Shown piece by piece: positions 28,392 through 37,086 of a stretch of 64,000 nucleotides of DNA. The stretch's first letter is position 1, and the number at the start of each line of letters is the position of its first letter. Position numbers and translations under genes: made by a program. The stretch covers positions 62,001 through 126,000 of the forward strand of contig JAGKWU010000016.1 of NCBI GenBank assembly GCA_021151695.1, in the 5' to 3' direction. The DNA is from Cellvibrionaceae bacterium (GTDB lineage Bacteria; Pseudomonadota; Gammaproteobacteria; Pseudomonadales; Cellvibrionaceae). The notes beneath the pieces are model-generated. The model was not told the origin of the DNA. It made no database searches and saw nothing but the letters and a program-made list of their open reading frames with translations.

Positions 28392-29843
28392 GTGAACCGA
28401 CTTATCCGCCAGCTGCTCACTGTCACTGGCCTTTCTGTCTGCGTATTAATCGCCAGTACATCCACAGCCCTGGCTGAAGTTGAACTGCCTGTGCTGGGCG
28501 ATACCAGTTCAGCCATGATTTCACCCGCCCAGGAAAAAGAGCTGGGCCAAAGCGCTCTCAAATATTATCGCAGCCAGGTACCCACCTCTTCCGACCCACT
28601 GGTGATTGATTATCTTGAGCAGCTTATCAATCGCCTGTTGCCCTACAGTCAGTTGGAAGACAAACACATAGATCTGGTCGTGGTGAAAAACGATACACTC
28701 AACGCCTTCGCCATTCCCGGTGGTGTTATCGGGGTACACACGGGGGTCTTTAACTACGCCAAAACCGAAAACCAGTTGGCAGCCATCCTCGCCCACGAAA
28801 TGGGTCACTTGAGCCAGCGCCACTATGCGCGCCGCCTTGAGCAGCAAAAAAATATGATGATGCCCATGATTGCCGGCATGCTCGCAGGCCTGGTGCTCGC
28901 CGCTAACAACGGCGGTGATAGCGGTGTTGCAACCATCATGGCAACCCAGGCAGCAGCGCAATCCGCTTCCCTCGCCTTCAGCCGTGAAAACGAGCAGGAA
29001 GCTGACCGTATCGGTATGCAGACCATGCTCCAGGCCAAGCTCGACCCATACGCCGCTGCCGATATGTTTGAAGAGATGCTGCGTGGCACCCGCTCCAGCC
29101 GCCGCCCACCGGAATACCTGTTGACGCACCCGGTGACCGAGCGCCGCGTAGCCGATGCGCGCAACCGCGCCATGGCCTATCCCCACCTCGAATACCCGGA
29201 CAACCTTGAGTTCCAACTGATGCGCTCACGGGTGCGCTTCGAACTGGAAGAGTCCCCCCAAACCGCCATCAAGCGCTTTAAGAATGAATTGGATGGCGAC
29301 AATCTCTCCCCCGATGCCAGCCGTTATGGACTGGCCATGGCCTATTCTGCCGCCGGCCAGTTTGAAGCCGCCCGCACGACACTGAAGCCATTACTGGAAA
29401 AAGACCCCACCCGTGTAACCTACCAAATCATGAGTGTGGATATAGATATGGCGGCCGAGCGCTTCAAGCCGGCGCTTGAATTGCTGGAAGCCCAGCTCAA
29501 ACTGAACCCAGACAGTTATCCACTCAACATCCGCTACGCCGAAGCGGGTATCAAGGCAGGTATGTACAAGCAGAGCGCGGAGGTATTAACCCGCTACTCA
29601 CGCAAGCGCAAGAACGATGACTACGTCTGGTATCTGCTGGCAGAAGTGGATGGGTTGAATGGCGATATTTTGGGTGTACACGAAGCCCGCGCCGAGTACT
29701 ACATCGCCAATGGTGTTTACGACAAAGCCCAACAACACCTGCGCCAGGCCATTAAACTGGCAAAAGGCAGCTTCCAGCGCACCGCCATATTGGAAGAGCG
29801 CCAGAAGTATGTTGAACACGAAATGATGAAGATGCGTTATTGA
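28392..29843 (+). CDS. bepA: Periplasmic M48 metalloprotease with TPR domain (BepA/YfgC-like)
   Basis: Outer-membrane assembly quality-control protease and chaperone for LptD and other beta-barrel proteins. The 483-residue protein has a signal peptide (about 1-28, ending STALAEV). An M48 domain carries the zinc motif HEMGHLSQRH and the distal EQEADRIGMQTM (Glu ligand), then ALDRYAAADMFEEML-type helices and THPVTERRV. A TPR region of about 200 residues forms the C-terminus. The start is GTG at 28392 with AGGAG about 9 bases upstream. Longer frames exist but do not begin with a signal peptide. It stands opposite the TusA-like gene. Confidence 0.92.
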   Translation: MNRLIRQLLTVTGLSVCVLIASTSTALAEVELPVLGDTSSAMISPAQEKELGQSALKYYRSQVPTSSDPLVIDYLEQLINRLLPYSQLEDKHIDLVVVKNDTLNAFAIPGGVIGVHTGVFNYAKTENQLAAILAHEMGHLSQRHYARRLEQQKNMMMPMIAGMLAGLVLAANNGGDSGVATIMATQAAAQSASLAFSRENEQEADRIGMQTMLQAKLDPYAAADMFEEMLRGTRSSRRPPEYLLTHPVTERRVADARNRAMAYPHLEYPDNLEFQLMRSRVRFELEESPQTAIKRFKNELDGDNLSPDASRYGLAMAYSAAGQFEAARTTLKPLLEKDPTRVTYQIMSVDIDMAAERFKPALELLEAQLKLNPDSYPLNIRYAEAGIKAGMYKQSAEVLTRYSRKRKNDDYVWYLLAEVDGLNGDILGVHEARAEYYIANGVYDKAQQHLRQAIKLAKGSFQRTAILEERQKYVEHEMMKMRY

Positions 29844-30030
29844 TCTTTTTTCGGGGTTGTCGCACTGCCGGCAACCCCAAACTCACCTCCTTCATATCTC
29901 CGCTCTCCAACTCCCCCCAAAACCATCGAATTATGGTAACTTGAGCGCCCATTTTTCCGGCCCGGCGGCCCGCTTAACGCGGCCCAACGTCCGCCCCGCC
30001 AACATTATTCGCCAAGTGGAGCCCCGACCC

Positions 30031-30318
30031 ATGTCCGTGGATCGTTCTGATATAGCCAAACTCGCCAAACTGGCCCGCATCGCCATCTCGGAAGATGCTG
30101 CCGATGAAGTCGCCAACCGTATTTCCAACGTGCTGGCCATGGTTGACCAACTGCAAGCGGTAAACACCGACGGTGTTGAGCCCATGGCCCACCCGCTGGA
30201 CGCCGTCCAACGCCTGCGTGCCGACGTGGTATCCGAACCTAATGAGCGCGAGCTTTACCAATCCATTGCACCAGCCGTGCAGGATGGGCTGTATTTGGTT
30301 CCGCAGGTTATCGAGTAA
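30031..30318 (+). CDS. gatC: Asp-tRNA(Asn)/Glu-tRNA(Gln) amidotransferase subunit C
   Basis: The small 95-residue subunit that stabilises GatA-GatB in the heterotrimeric amidotransferase. The sequence starts MSVDRSDIAKLAKLARIAIS and continues with NRISNVLAMVDQLQAVNTDGVEPMAHPLD and LRADVV, the diagnostic GatC pattern. The ATG at 30031 matches family N-termini. First gene of gatC-gatA-gatB; the 169-base gap before gatA contains a palindromic repeat. Confidence 0.96.
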   Translation: MSVDRSDIAKLAKLARIAISEDAADEVANRISNVLAMVDQLQAVNTDGVEPMAHPLDAVQRLRADVVSEPNERELYQSIAPAVQDGLYLVPQVIE

Positions 30319-30356
30319 GTGGGAAATAAGCCCACATCCGTTTTAATCGGGGAGTC

Positions 30357-30457
30357 GTCATCCCCGCAGGGGATCCAGCGCCTCTATCCTTATTCATAAG
30401 AGTCACTGGTTCGCCAGCCGCTGGATCGCCAGCCGCTGGATTCCCTACGGGAATGAC
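30357..30457. repeat. REP-like inverted repeat between gatC and gatA
   Basis: The left arm (30357-30380, GTCATCCCCGCAGGGGATCCAGCG) is matched by an inverted right arm (30434-30457, CGCTGGATTCCCTACGGGAATGAC) with a few mismatches. Each arm has its own small internal palindrome. Between them a 15-base unit, TCGCCAGCCGCTGGA, is present twice in perfect tandem (30411-30425 and 30426-30440). The same family of sequence occurs at 51496-51592. Confidence 0.85.
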
Positions 30458-30487
30458 GGAAACAAAAATATTTCAGGAAATTTCGCA

Positions 30488-31811
30488 ATGCATCAATTCA
30501 CCATTGCCGAGCTGGTAAAAGGCCTGCGCAGCAAGGACTTTTCCAGTGTTGAACTTACGCAACATTATCTCGAGCGTATCGCGCGCCTGGATAACACCTA
30601 TAACAGTTACATCACCGTCACGCCCGAACTTGCGCTTATGCAGGCCGCCAATGCCGACAAGCGTTTAGCCGCAGGCGATTCACCTGCACTCTGCGGTGTG
30701 CCTATCGCGCATAAAGATATTTTTTGTACCATTGGCGTTCGCACCTCATGCGCGTCCAAAATGCTCGACAATTTTATTGCGCCTTACAACGCAACCATTG
30801 TCGACAACTACTTAAATTCTGGCGTCGTTATGTTAGGTAAAACTAACATGGACGAATTTGCTATGGGCTCCTCCAACGAGACAAGCTGGTACGGCCCGGT
30901 AAAAAATCCCTGGGCAACTGATTGCGTTCCCGGTGGGTCATCCGGCGGATCTGCAGCTGCAGTTGCAGCGCATTTAGCTCCCGCTGCTACCGCCTCCGAT
31001 ACCGGCGGCTCTATTCGTCAGCCAGCAGCCCACTGCGGTCTTACCGGCATTAAACCAACTTACGGTCGCGTGTCCCGTTGGGGCATGATCGCGTTCGCCT
31101 CCAGCCTCGACCAAGCAGGTATTCTGGCGCGCACTGCGGAAGATGCGGCGCTGCTGCTAAACGATATGGCGAGCTTCGATACCAAAGATTCCACCAGTGT
31201 TGCGCGCGATGTGCCCGACTACACAGCGACCTTAAACAATTCACTACAAGGTCTGCGCATCGGTGTTCCCAAAGAATATTTCGGTGAAGGTTTGAATCCC
31301 GAAATTGCCGCCGCTGTTGAAGCCGCGATTAAAACCTACGAAAGCCTTGGCGCAACCATTCACAGCGTAAGCTTGCCACACACTCACCTCGCGGTACCCG
31401 CTTACTACGTAATTGCGCCTGCAGAATGCTCTGCCAACCTGTCGCGTTTTGACGGCGTGCGCTACGGCCACCGCTGTGAGAATCCAAAAGATTTGAACGA
31501 TCTTTACATGTTTCGTGGATGCATTTAATTCTGTCGATGTGATCCTCGGCCCTACATCGCCATCTCCAGCCTTCCGATTCGGTTCAAAATCCAAAGATCC
31601 GGTGGCCATGTACCTGGAAGATATTTATACCATTTCCACTAACCTGGCCGGCCTGCCTGGCCTGTCAATTCCCTGTGGTTTTGTGGATGGCAAACCGGTG
31701 GGCCTGCAATTGATCGGTAACTTCTTTGCCGAAGCGCAGTTATTAAATGCCGCGCATCAATTCCAGCAAGCTACCAACTTCCACCAACAAACTGCCCCTG
31801 GCATTGCGTAA
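30488..31811 (+). pseudogene. gatA: Amidotransferase subunit A gene with internal deletion and frameshift
   Basis: GatA supplies ammonia from glutamine for conversion of Asp-tRNA(Asn) or Glu-tRNA(Gln). The 5' part (30488-31510) encodes an intact amidase core: Lys 76 in GVPIAHKDIFC, cis-Ser 151 in PGGSSGGSAAAVA and nucleophile Ser 175 in SDTGGSIRQPAAHCGL. After CENPKDLNDLYM the normal continuation (the arginine-rich RSR..GFG..VKRRI..GTY..S.GYYDAYY..KAQ block of the family) is missing. In the existing frame the protein ends at 31528 (346 residues). In another frame from 31512 the expected C-terminal part resumes (FVDAFNSVDVILGPTSPSPAF to the stop at 31811). About 440 codons remain against about 484 usual, so roughly 44 codons (about 131 bases, not a multiple of 3) are absent. 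Confidence 0.88.
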
Positions 31812-31823
31812 GGAGTCATTGAT

Positions 31824-33269
31824 ATGCAATGGGAAACTGTAATCGGGTTGGAAGTTCACGTACAACTTGCCACCAAAACCAAAATTTTTTCCGGCGCCAG
31901 CACCGCTTTCGGTGCTGAACCAAACACACAAGCCTGTGCCATTGATTTGGCCATGCCGGGCACACTGCCTGTCGCCAACGAAGAAGCCTATCGCTTCGCA
32001 ACTATGTTTGGCCTCGCGGTAAATGCTGAAATCGGCAAGCGCTCCGTATTCGAGCGTAAAAATTATTTTTATCCCGACCTGCCCAAAGGTTACCAAACCA
32101 CGCAACTTGCTGAGCCCATTGTTGGCCCTGGGTATGTTGATCTGGAATTGGGTGAAGGCCGTGTAAAACGCGTGCGCATTCACCACGCACATTTGGAAGA
32201 AGATGCAGGCAAATCCTTGCACGAAGATTTCGCCGGCATGAGCGGCATAGATTTAAACCGCGCCGGCACTCCGCTGATTGAAGTGGTTACCGAGCCGGAT
32301 ATGCGCAGCGCCGAAGAAGCCGTTGCCTTCGCCAAAAAATTGCACTCCATAGTTACCTCATTGGAAATTTGCGATGGCGAAATGTCGCAAGGCTCCATGC
32401 GTTTTGACGTGAACATTTCCATTCGCCCGAAAGGCAGCGAAAAACTTGGCACCCGCACCGAAACCAAAAACCTCAACTCTTTCAAATTTATGGAAGAAGC
32501 CATTGCGCTGGAAGTTGAGCGTCAAATCGATGTACTGGAAGACGGCGGCAAGATTATCCAGGAAACTCGCCTCTACAATGGCGACACCAAAAAAGCCCGC
32601 TCCATGCGAAGCAAAGAAGATAGCAACGATTACCGCTACTTCCCCTGCCCTGACCTGCTGCCAGTGATTATCGATGATGAATATATCGCGGCCGTACGCC
32701 AGCAAATGCCTGAGCTGCCCGAAGCCAAGCGCGCGCGTTTTGTCGAGCAATATGGTTTGAGCAGCTACGACGCAGGCCAAATTACCATGGATAAATTCAG
32801 TGCGGTTTTCTTTGAGGCATCGACGAAAGTTTCCAACGAGCCAAAACTCACCGCCAACTGGATCATGGCCGACCTGGGCGCCTACTTGAATCGCACCGAA
32901 CAACGTATCGACCAATCGCCTGTTACACCAGAATTGTTGGCAGGTTTGGTGGTGCGCATTAAAGACGGCACGCTGTCCAGCAAAATTGCCAAGCAGGTTT
33001 TTGAAGCCATCTGCAATGGCGAAGGCGATGCCGACACCATTATCGAAACCAAAGGTTTGAAGCAGGTTTCTGATACAGGCGCACTGGAAAAAATCATCGA
33101 CGACATCATTGCCGCCAACACCGCGCAAGTCGAAGGCTACCGCGCCGCCGACGAGGCCAAGCGCGGCAAAATGATCGGCTTCTTCGTAGGCCAAGCCATG
33201 AAAGCCTCCAAAGGCCAGGCGAATCCGCAGGCATTGAATGAGTTGTTGTTGAAGAAATTGAATGGTTAA
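31824..33269 (+). CDS. gatB: Asp-tRNA(Asn)/Glu-tRNA(Gln) amidotransferase subunit B
   Basis: The kinase/transamidase subunit that activates the tRNA-bound Asp or Glu and adds ammonia. The 481-residue protein is full length and starts MQWETVIGLEVHVQLATKTKIFSG. It shows the hallmark PGTLPVANEEAYRFATMFGLAVN, RKNYFYPDLPKGYQTTQ, EEDAGKSLHE, LIEVVTEPDMRSAEEA and YNGDTKKARSMRSKEDSNDYRYFPCPDLLP. The C-terminal YqeY-like tail domain with GQAMKASKGQANPQALNELL is present. No lesion is seen here, in contrast to the upstream gatA. Confidence 0.97.
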   Translation: MQWETVIGLEVHVQLATKTKIFSGASTAFGAEPNTQACAIDLAMPGTLPVANEEAYRFATMFGLAVNAEIGKRSVFERKNYFYPDLPKGYQTTQLAEPIVGPGYVDLELGEGRVKRVRIHHAHLEEDAGKSLHEDFAGMSGIDLNRAGTPLIEVVTEPDMRSAEEAVAFAKKLHSIVTSLEICDGEMSQGSMRFDVNISIRPKGSEKLGTRTETKNLNSFKFMEEAIALEVERQIDVLEDGGKIIQETRLYNGDTKKARSMRSKEDSNDYRYFPCPDLLPVIIDDEYIAAVRQQMPELPEAKRARFVEQYGLSSYDAGQITMDKFSAVFFEASTKVSNEPKLTANWIMADLGAYLNRTEQRIDQSPVTPELLAGLVVRIKDGTLSSKIAKQVFEAICNGEGDADTIIETKGLKQVSDTGALEKIIDDIIAANTAQVEGYRAADEAKRGKMIGFFVGQAMKASKGQANPQALNELLLKKLNG

Positions 33270-33304
33270 ATGATGCTACAGCCAAATACTCCCGGGAGTC
33301 AGCT

Positions 33305-33595
33305 ATGAAGCCATCTGTTGCCCTTGATAAAAATCGTGATCAAGTGAAAAAGCTAATCGCTCGCTTCCCTGTAGCCAATCCCAGAGTATTTGGTTCTGTT
33401 GCGCAAAAAGTTGATAAAGAAGGTAGCGACCTAGATCTTCTTGTGGATGCATTACCTGGTACTACTTTGTTTGATTTGGGTGGCCTGCAATCAGAGCTTG
33501 AAGACTTGCTGGGAGTGTCAGTTGATTTACTTACGCCTGGAGACTTTCCCCAAGCTGCACGTGCGCAACTTATTTCGCAATCCATTCCCTTATGA
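33305..33595 (+). CDS. MNT-type nucleotidyltransferase antitoxin (MntA-like)
   Basis: A minimal nucleotidyltransferase of 96 residues. The signature is RVFGSVAQKVDKEGSDLDLLVD (GS at about 30-31, metal-binding Asp 42 and 44). In characterised HEPN/MNT modules this enzyme transfers AMP groups onto a tyrosine of the HEPN partner and so neutralises it. Its stop overlaps the HEPN start by 4 bases (ATGA), the classic operon organisation. The pair sits 35 bases after gatB, an accessory module next to a housekeeping operon. Confidence 0.88.
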   Translation: MKPSVALDKNRDQVKKLIARFPVANPRVFGSVAQKVDKEGSDLDLLVDALPGTTLFDLGGLQSELEDLLGVSVDLLTPGDFPQAARAQLISQSIPL

Positions 33596-33948
33596 GCGAC
33601 AACAGACTCAACGATCAGCTTTTGCGCATGCTCGAATGCTGCGACTACATTTTGAAATATACTCAAGATGTATCAAAGGATGGTTTTAGCGAGGATCATC
33701 GCACCCAACAAGCAGTAATGATGAATTTGCTAGTAATAGGGGAAATTGCCACCAAGCTTCTGCAGCAATTTCCTGACTTTGTTGCCTCCCATCAGGAAAT
33801 CCCCTGGAAAAGTATAAGAGGTATGCGCAACCATATAGCTCACGGTTACTTTGAGCTTAATCTGGACGTCGTATGGGATACCTTGCAAATAGCAATTCCA
33901 CAATTGCATAGCAAATTGCAATCACTTATTAAGATTCAACATAGCTAA
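33592..33948 (+). CDS. HEPN-domain ribonuclease toxin (DUF86, HepT-like)
   Basis: The 118-residue HEPN protein. The catalytic/regulatory motif RX4HXY is intact: Arg 79, His 84 and Tyr 86 in GMRNHIAHGYF. In studied homologues Arg and His cleave RNA and the Tyr is the modification site for the MNT partner. The N-terminus has the expected long helices (LLRMLECCDYILKYT, MNLLVIGEIATKLL). All key residues of both partners are present, so the module looks functional. Confidence 0.88.
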   Translation: MSDNRLNDQLLRMLECCDYILKYTQDVSKDGFSEDHRTQQAVMMNLLVIGEIATKLLQQFPDFVASHQEIPWKSIRGMRNHIAHGYFELNLDVVWDTLQIAIPQLHSKLQSLIKIQHS

Positions 33949-33963
33949 TTAATGAGTTAAAAA

Positions 33964-34260
33964 ATGAGTTTACGTAAAGACAAAGAAAAAGTACTCGGCG
34001 AAAGCTTCGACGAGGCGCGTATCAAAACCTTTCTGGATTTCGTTGCGCCAAGCGGTGTGAGCGATGATTTCCATCTGCTGGAAAAAGCCTACCGCGGCAT
34101 GCGCGGCGAAAACTTTGCGACCTTTGTGCGTCTGTTTGTTGAGAGCGGTCGCGACCTGAATGCGGTTGGTCCTGAAGGTAAAACCTTTTTGCAAACCGTT
34201 AAGGTTCATCGCAATGGCGAAGAGTACGCCATTGCCTTGGAAGCTGCCGGCGCCAAATAA
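33964..34260 (+). CDS. PA4642-family conserved small protein
   Basis: A 98-residue cytosolic protein of unknown function, starting MSLRKDKEKVLGESFDEARI with FLDFVAPSGVSDDFHLLEKAYRGMRGENFATFVRLFVE and GRDLNAVGPEGKTFL, the conserved pattern of the Pseudomonas PA4642 family. Helical, without a signal peptide or transmembrane segment. It has its own terminator downstream. No functional inference from neighbours. Confidence 0.83.
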   Translation: MSLRKDKEKVLGESFDEARIKTFLDFVAPSGVSDDFHLLEKAYRGMRGENFATFVRLFVESGRDLNAVGPEGKTFLQTVKVHRNGEEYAIALEAAGAK

Positions 34261-34270
34261 AAATTTGAAT

Positions 34271-34312
34271 AGCTGCCGGTTTGATAACGTTAAATCGGCA
34301 GCTTTTCTTTTT
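34271..34312 (+). terminator. Intrinsic terminator after the PA4642-family gene
   Basis: Stem AGCTGCCG / CGGCAGCT enclosing a 17-base loop, followed by TTTCTTTTT. It lies between convergent genes and could also serve the LysR gene. Confidence 0.8.
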
Positions 34313-34351
34313 AGTCTCCCTCATCACTGCCAAACAACTTTCTCTAGCCTT

Positions 34352-35290
34352 TCATTTTTTATTAATTGTTGGCTGCCACTCAGCGGGTAATGCTTCAACA
34401 AGATATTCCATAAAAACCCGCATCTTCGGCGTTAGCTGGTGACGATCACGTACGCAAAGATAAATATCCAATGGCTCAATCTCTGCCGAAACCTGTGCAT
34501 TTTCATCTGGCAGAAATAAAGTTTCCAATTGCCCACTGGCGATAAAGCGATTGGCGACAAATGCCGCCAATCGCGTAATGCCACCACCGGCTACCGCCAA
34601 ATGCGCAAGCACATCTATATCATCACTGATCATGGTTGCACGCACATCGGCCTCAAAACGTAAGCCGTCGCGCACAAATCCCCAGCGTAAAAAACGCCCA
34701 TCGACCGGCAAACGAAAAACCAGGCAATCGTGGTGACGCAATTCTTCCGGAGTGGTGGGACGACCAGCGCGCGCAAGGTAAGCCGGCGCCGCGCAAAAAA
34801 TAGTGGGAACTGTCGCGATGCGGCGTGCAACCATACCGTCTTCAAGCTGCTGCTTTATGCGGATGCTGATATCAACGGCTTCCTGGATGTGATCCACGTT
34901 GCGATCCGTGGTCATCAACTCAATGGCAATGCGCGGGTAACGCAAGTTGAACGCCGGTATAAGCGGTGCCAACACATGGCGACCAAAGGCGGCGGTGGAT
35001 GCGATACACAGGCGGCCTTGAGGTTCGTCATGCAATGTTGTAACCGCTGCATTAGCCTCGGTTAGGTCACTTACTATATTGCGCACCCGCTCATAATAGA
35101 GCTCGCCGCTTTCAGTCAGCGCCATGCTGCGCGTAGTGCGGATCAACAATCGAACACCAAGATAAGTTTCCAGCCGCGCAACATTTTGGCTGGCGGCAGC
35201 AGCGCTAATGCCCATACGTTTTGCCGCAGCGGCAATGCTGCCCAACTCAACCGCTTTTACAAAGCTCTCAATGCCGCGCAGGGTATCCAT
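34352..35290 (-). CDS. LysR-family transcriptional regulator
   Basis: A 312-residue DNA-binding regulator. The N-terminal winged HTH reads MDTLRGIESFVKAVELGSI with AAAKRMGISAAAASQNVARLE and LLIRTTRSMALTESGELYYER. The C-terminal effector-binding domain starts around QGRLCIASTAAFGRHVLAPLIP, typical of the CrgA/PA4203-like subgroup. It is divergent from the DUF2798 gene at 35430 with a 139-base shared promoter region, so that gene is the obvious candidate target. Ligand unknown. Confidence 0.92.
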   Translation of the reverse strand: MDTLRGIESFVKAVELGSIAAAAKRMGISAAAASQNVARLETYLGVRLLIRTTRSMALTESGELYYERVRNIVSDLTEANAAVTTLHDEPQGRLCIASTAAFGRHVLAPLIPAFNLRYPRIAIELMTTDRNVDHIQEAVDISIRIKQQLEDGMVARRIATVPTIFCAAPAYLARAGRPTTPEELRHHDCLVFRLPVDGRFLRWGFVRDGLRFEADVRATMISDDIDVLAHLAVAGGGITRLAAFVANRFIASGQLETLFLPDENAQVSAEIEPLDIYLCVRDRHQLTPKMRVFMEYLVEALPAEWQPTINKK

Positions 35291-35429
35291 AGCTTAGCTT
35301 CCTAGTTATCAAACGAATTATAAAGTTTATCTTATCATTGAAATAAGGCCCACTCCCCTACTCGCCCCTGAGCGGCCGCTATAAAGTGCAATGGAAAGTG
35401 GTGATTGAACTGAATGTCTGGAGAACACT

Positions 35430-35702
35430 ATGACCAAGAACCAAGATTCCCTGCCGATTAAAGCCGAAAAACTCCGCAAGTTACCGGCACGTTATAGCCC
35501 CATAGCTTTTGCATTTTTTATGTCCGCTATCATGGCCTTTCTCATGTGCCTGGTGATCACCGCCGCTAACAACAAGCTGGCCAGCGATTATTTGCCCAAG
35601 GTATTTCACGCTTACCAACTGGCCATGCCAGTCGCCTTTGTTTGTGTGTTAGCGGTTCGCCCGCTGGTGCTAAAACTGGTGAGTTTGTGCGTGAGCAAAT
35701 AA
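35430..35702 (+). CDS. DUF2798 family small membrane protein
   Basis: A 90-residue protein with two hydrophobic helices. The family pattern is RYSPIAFAFFMSAIMAFLMC and HAYQLAMPVAFVCVLAVRPLVLKLV. Function is unknown; members often lie next to a LysR regulator, as here, where the gene is divergent from one. GGAGA lies just upstream of the ATG. Confidence 0.8.
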   Translation: MTKNQDSLPIKAEKLRKLPARYSPIAFAFFMSAIMAFLMCLVITAANNKLASDYLPKVFHAYQLAMPVAFVCVLAVRPLVLKLVSLCVSK

Positions 35703-35803
35703 CAAAGCGGAAAGATATTCAATCGTCGGGGCTGGTCACGTACTGGAATCTCGCCGACAAATAATGCATCCTCGCGACTGCTTTATTTGCGGAAAGCCTG
35801 TAG

Positions 35804-36469
35804 ATGACATTTGCCCACGACGGTTTTGAATTGCTGGAGAATTTTATCGGCGAGAAATTGCTGCAAACGCTTGTAGCCGATATAGACCCGCTCTCTACTG
35901 AAGATATAAAAGCGGGCTTGCGCAATGCTGATAAAAAATTACCTGCCGTGCATCAACTTGCGCATTCGCCATCGCTTATCGAAAAAGCGTCTGCCTATTT
36001 AGGTGGGCATGCAGTACTGGTGCGCGCCATTTTGTTTGACAAAAACCCCGATCACAATTGGCTGGTGACCTGGCATCAGGACAGGACCGTTTGCGTATCC
36101 CAACCCATCCATATGGCTGGCTGGGGACCCTGGACTATGAAAGACGGCGCAACCCACGTTCAGCCACCCCTGGAGATCTTAAACCAGATGGTGACCTTTC
36201 GTATTCATCTGGACGATGCTGATCAACATAACGGTTGTTTGCGCATCATCCCCGGAAGTCATCACCAGGGCTTATTAACAAGCCAGCAAATCAATGAAGT
36301 TACCCAAAGTCAACCAGCAATTGTGTGCGAAGCCAAAGCGGGAACCCTGTTGGCAATGCGACCGCACTTGCTGCATGCGTCCAGCAAATCTACATCCAGC
36401 AAGCGGCGACGTGTTATACATCTCGAATACAGTTCTTATCAATTGCCACTTAGTTTAAGCTGGGCGTAG
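35804..36469 (+). CDS. Phytanoyl-CoA dioxygenase (PhyH) family protein
   Basis: A probable Fe(II)/2-oxoglutarate-dependent oxygenase, 221 residues. The iron-binding HxD is in TWHQDRTVCV (about 103-105), followed by RIHLDDADQHNGCLRIIPGSHHQG. The distal His is in RPHLLHASSK and the 2-oxoglutarate Arg in KRRRVIHLEY. Substrate unknown; family members hydroxylate lipids and many small molecules. It precedes the rhombosortase gene by 23 bases on the same strand and may be co-transcribed. Confidence 0.85.
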   Translation: MTFAHDGFELLENFIGEKLLQTLVADIDPLSTEDIKAGLRNADKKLPAVHQLAHSPSLIEKASAYLGGHAVLVRAILFDKNPDHNWLVTWHQDRTVCVSQPIHMAGWGPWTMKDGATHVQPPLEILNQMVTFRIHLDDADQHNGCLRIIPGSHHQGLLTSQQINEVTQSQPAIVCEAKAGTLLAMRPHLLHASSKSTSSKRRRVIHLEYSSYQLPLSLSWA

Positions 36470-36492
36470 CTATTTTATTTCTGAGCAGATTC

Positions 36493-37086
36493 ATGACTTT
36501 TTTTCGTCTCACTCCCAGCCTTTATTTAACACTCGCATTAGCTGTTGTCATGCTGGTATTTTCTGCAGTAGCAGAATTTATATTTCCACTCTTGAGCCTT
36601 GACCGTACCCAGGTCGCGCAGGGGCAATACTGGCGGTTGCTTACTGCAAACTTCGTCCATTTTGGCTGGGCGCATACATTGATGAATCTGGGGGCTTTTT
36701 TGCTGTGCAGCTTTGCGCTGTTGAGTGAATTTAGCATCAAAGCATTTACAGCGTTAATTGTAAGCTGCTGTCTGGTCGTGGGGATTTGTATTTATGCGTT
36801 TAACCCTGAGTATGAAACCTACGCGGGACTATCCGGTGCGCTGCACGGTTTTATTGTTGCTGGTGTGTTAGTGAATAAACGCCATAAGTTCTGGATTAAC
36901 GGTGTATTGATTGCATTAGTGTTTGCCAAGGTCATCAACGAAAATTCGCCTGGTTACCAAAGTAATGAACTGCAAAATTTGTTGCCGGTAGCCGTCGCTT
37001 ACAGCGCTCACTTGTATGGCGCCCTCGCCGGCCTCGCGTTTGGACTCATTCATCTTTTGATAATCAAGCAGGCAAGGAAGACCTAA
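36493..37086 (+). CDS. rrtA: Rhombosortase (rhomboid-like protein, GlyGly-CTERM processing)
   Basis: A small 197-residue rhomboid-family serine protease with six predicted helices. The catalytic serine lies in YAGLSGALHGFIVAG and the His in AHLYGALAGLAFG. The YxGLSGxLHG arrangement and short length fit rhombosortase, which processes exported proteins carrying a C-terminal GlyGly-CTERM tail. None of the exported proteins in this window shows such a tail, so its clients must lie elsewhere. Its TAA overlaps the cysZ ATG (TAATG). Confidence 0.83.
   Translation: MTFFRLTPSLYLTLALAVVMLVFSAVAEFIFPLLSLDRTQVAQGQYWRLLTANFVHFGWAHTLMNLGAFLLCSFALLSEFSIKAFTALIVSCCLVVGICIYAFNPEYETYAGLSGALHGFIVAGVLVNKRHKFWINGVLIALVFAKVINENSPGYQSNELQNLLPVAVAYSAHLYGALAGLAFGLIHLLIIKQARKT

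Noticed and set aside
32358..33194. 278-residue open frame opposite gatB
   Set aside because: Antisense shadow of a clearly identified gatB.
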